From Bacteroidales bacterium (GTDB lineage: Bacteria > Bacteroidota > Bacteroidia > Bacteroidales > VadinHA17), in NCBI GenBank assembly GCA_003520925.1, contig DOTV01000231.1, positions 13,961 through 21,124 on the forward strand: a stretch of DNA of 7,164 nt, in the 5' to 3' direction. Positions 5,174-7,164 of the stretch are shown one piece after another (the first letter of the stretch is position 1; each line of letters begins with the position of its first letter). Below the pieces are notes generated by a model. It made no database searches. It saw only the letters and a list, made by a program, of their open reading frames with translations, and was not told where the DNA came from. The position numbers and the translations under genes are program-made.

Positions 5174-7164
5174 ATGGATATTATAAACAAGGTTCTTGGA
5201 CTGTTTCTTGGGAATAAATATGAAAGGGACATCAAGGAGATAACTCCTTATACGATAGAAATACTCAAGGAATACGATAAGCTCAAAGATCTTTCGAATG
5301 ACCAGTTAAGGGAACTTACTTTTGCCCTGAAAAAGGAGATTCTGACGTCTATTGAACCCGATGAAGTCGAGATCAGATCTTTAAAAGGCAAAGCTGAAGA
5401 GGAAGAGGATGTCTACCGTAAAGAGGAGTATTATAATGAAGTGGATAAGATCGAAAAGCTTATTGAGGAAAAGCTTGAGAAAACACTTGATAACCTGGTT
5501 CCGAGAGCATTTGCAATTGTTAAGGAGACAGCACGCCGGTTTAAGGAGAACAGTTTTCTTGAAGTTACAGCTCTGCAGTACGACAGGGATCTTGCAGCCT
5601 CAAGGGAAAGCATTAATATTAAAGGCGATAGAGCAATCTGGAGCAACCGCTGGATAGCCGGAGGCAATGAAATCGTCTGGGATATGGTTCACTACGATGT
5701 TCAGCTTATCGGGGGTGTTGCACTGCATAAAGGAAAAATTGCCGAGATGGCCACAGGAGAGGGTAAAACAGTGGTGGCGACTCTTCCTGTTTTTCTGAAT
5801 GCTCTTGCAGGAAGAGGGGTTCATATAGTTACTGTAAATGATTATCTGTCAAAGCGCGACTCAGAATGGATGGGCCCCATCTATGAGTTCCACGGCCTTA
5901 CTGTTGACTGTATCGACAAACATCAGCCAAATTCAGCTGACAGAAGGAAAGCATATAATGCTGATATCACATTTGGTACGAATAATGAATTCGGTTTCGA
6001 TTACCTGAGGGACAATATGGCAATCAACCCGGAGGACCTAGTTCAGCGTAAACATCATTATGCAATAGTTGATGAGGTGGACTCGGTTCTGATTGACGAT
6101 GCCCGTACTCCTCTTATAATTTCCGGTCCGACAGGCAAAAGTGATACACAGCAGTTCGACGAGCTTAAACCAAAAGTAGACAAGCTTGTCAATGCACAGA
6201 AAAGGCTGGTAACTCAAATATTAGCTGATTCCAAAAAACTAATAGCGGAAGGAAAAAACGAGGAGGGAGGAAAGCTGCTGCTCAGGGCATTCAAAGGTCT
6301 GCCAAAAAATAATGCTCTCATAAAATTCCTCAGTGAGGAAGGAAACAAGACTCTTCTTCAGAAAACTGAGAATTTCTATATGCAGAACAACAGCAAAGAT
6401 ATGCATAAGGTGACAGACGAACTTTATTTCATTATTGATGAGCAGGCAAACTCTATTGAGCTTACGGACAAAGGCATCGATCTGATTTCCGATTCTGTAG
6501 AGGATGCCAGTTTTTTTGTTCTGCCAGATGTTGGTTCGAGGATAGCAGATCTTGAAAAAGCGGGTCTCAGCGATCGCGAGAAGGTGTTAAAGAAGGATGA
6601 ACTGCTTCAGGATTATGCAGTTAAGTCTGAACGGGTTCATACAATGACACAGCTTCTGAAAGCCTGGACACTATTTGATAAGGATACCGAATATGTGGTT
6701 ATTGATAACAAGGTTAAGATTGTGGATGAGCAGACCGGCCGCATTCTTGAAGGGCGCCGTTATTCTGACGGACTGCACCAGGCAATTGAAGCGAAGGAAA
6801 ACGTTCATGTTGAAGATGCAACTCAGACTTATGCCACAATAACGCTTCAGAATTATTTCAGAATGTACCATAAGCTTGCGGGTATGACCGGAACCGCCGA
6901 AACTGAAGCCGGCGAATTATGGAATATTTACAAGCTTGACGTTGTTGTAATACCAACAAACCGGCCTGTGATTAGAACTGACCGGGAGGATCTTGTTTAT
7001 AAGACTAAAAGGGAGAAGTACAATGCTGTGATTGATGAGATCAACCAGATGTACAAAAACGGACGTCCGGTTCTTGTCGGAACAACCTCAGTTGAGATAT
7101 CTGAGCTTCTCAGCAGGATGCTAAAGATGAAAGGGCTGAAGCACAATGTGCTGAATGCAAAGCT
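5174..7164 (+). CDS. secA: Preprotein translocase ATPase SecA, N-terminal 663 residues (cut by window edge)
   Basis: SecA is the cytoplasmic/peripheral membrane motor that drives unfolded preproteins through SecYEG using ATP. The reading frame is open from the ATG at 5174 to the window end. The sequence shows the Q-motif region HYDVQLIGG (173-181), Walker A MATGEGKT (192-199), TVNDYLSKRD (220-229), TFGTNNEFGFDYLRD (266-280) and Walker B DEVDS (300-304). The preprotein cross-linking domain ends near EGRRYSDGLHQA, and AGMTGTAETEA (569-579) opens the second nucleotide-binding domain, which is interrupted at residue 663. Walker A lies about 90 residues later than in E. coli SecA. The extra sequence is an acidic stretch (about 57-103) and a second segment (about 124-172). 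A further insertion of about 65 residues follows SGPTG (317-321). Such insertions are usual in the roughly 1100-residue Bacteroidota SecA. The rest of the second domain, the helical scaffold and wing, and any C-terminal zinc finger lie outside the window. Confidence 0.95.
   Translation, partial: MDIINKVLGLFLGNKYERDIKEITPYTIEILKEYDKLKDLSNDQLRELTFALKKEILTSIEPDEVEIRSLKGKAEEEEDVYRKEEYYNEVDKIEKLIEEKLEKTLDNLVPRAFAIVKETARRFKENSFLEVTALQYDRDLAASRESINIKGDRAIWSNRWIAGGNEIVWDMVHYDVQLIGGVALHKGKIAEMATGEGKTVVATLPVFLNALAGRGVHIVTVNDYLSKRDSEWMGPIYEFHGLTVDCIDKHQPNSADRRKAYNADITFGTNNEFGFDYLRDNMAINPEDLVQRKHHYAIVDEVDSVLIDDARTPLIISGPTGKSDTQQFDELKPKVDKLVNAQKRLVTQILADSKKLIAEGKNEEGGKLLLRAFKGLPKNNALIKFLSEEGNKTLLQKTENFYMQNNSKDMHKVTDELYFIIDEQANSIELTDKGIDLISDSVEDASFFVLPDVGSRIADLEKAGLSDREKVLKKDELLQDYAVKSERVHTMTQLLKAWTLFDKDTEYVVIDNKVKIVDEQTGRILEGRRYSDGLHQAIEAKENVHVEDATQTYATITLQNYFRMYHKLAGMTGTAETEAGELWNIYKLDVVVIPTNRPVIRTDREDLVYKTKREKYNAVIDEINQMYKNGRPVLVGTTSVEISELLSRMLKMKGLKHNVLNAK

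Noticed and set aside
5409..5657. An 82-codon plus-strand open frame inside secA
   Set aside because: It is out of frame with a clear, conserved SecA coding sequence, and its arginine/leucine-rich composition looks like a shadow of that gene.

Overview
The window is a piece of a chromosome from a member of the Bacteroidota, probably an uncultured or environmental Bacteroidales-like lineage. The evidence is the protein family signatures (a SecA with the long insertions typical of this phylum, and a secreted protease ending in a type IX secretion sorting domain). Promoters of the TAnnTTTG type and A/T-rich leaders that mostly lack a Shine-Dalgarno sequence point the same way. It is core-genome sequence: I see no insertion sequence, CRISPR array, prophage gene, tRNA or rRNA.

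Layout from left to right. Bases 1-130 (minus strand) are the start of rpsF, ribosomal protein S6. Bases 131-354 are a 224-bp A/T-rich divergent control region with a TAnnTTTG -7 box facing each way and two short palindromes. Bases 355-2100 encode the DNA polymerase III clamp-loader subunit DnaX (tau). Bases 2158-2670 encode a bacterial non-haem ferritin with every ferroxidase residue in place. Its stop codon overlaps, as ATGA, the start of a large secreted zinc metalloprotease (2667-5126) with a leishmanolysin-like active site, a beta-rich middle, a MAM/jelly-roll-like domain and a C-terminal type IX sorting domain. After a 47-bp gap with its own -7 box, secA starts at 5174 and runs off the right edge after 663 codons.

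Most genes here are housekeeping: translation (S6), replication (DnaX), iron storage (ferritin) and export (SecA). The protease would cross the inner membrane by Sec, so SecA would serve it, and the outer membrane by type IX secretion. That is a general relationship, not evidence of a dedicated system.

The most interesting signal is inside dnaX. A run of ten A followed by G (1466-1476) holds the in-frame heptamer A AAA AAG, the same slippery heptamer used by E. coli dnaX. It lies exactly at the end of the clamp-loader core (domains I-III), and both alternative frames stop within 10 to 23 bases. Slippage in either direction would give a short gamma-like protein of 381 or 376 residues beside the 581-residue tau. 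The second point of interest is the ferritin-protease overlap, which puts a cytoplasmic iron-storage protein and an exported protease in one apparent translationally coupled unit. I found no convincing sign of a wholly new system.
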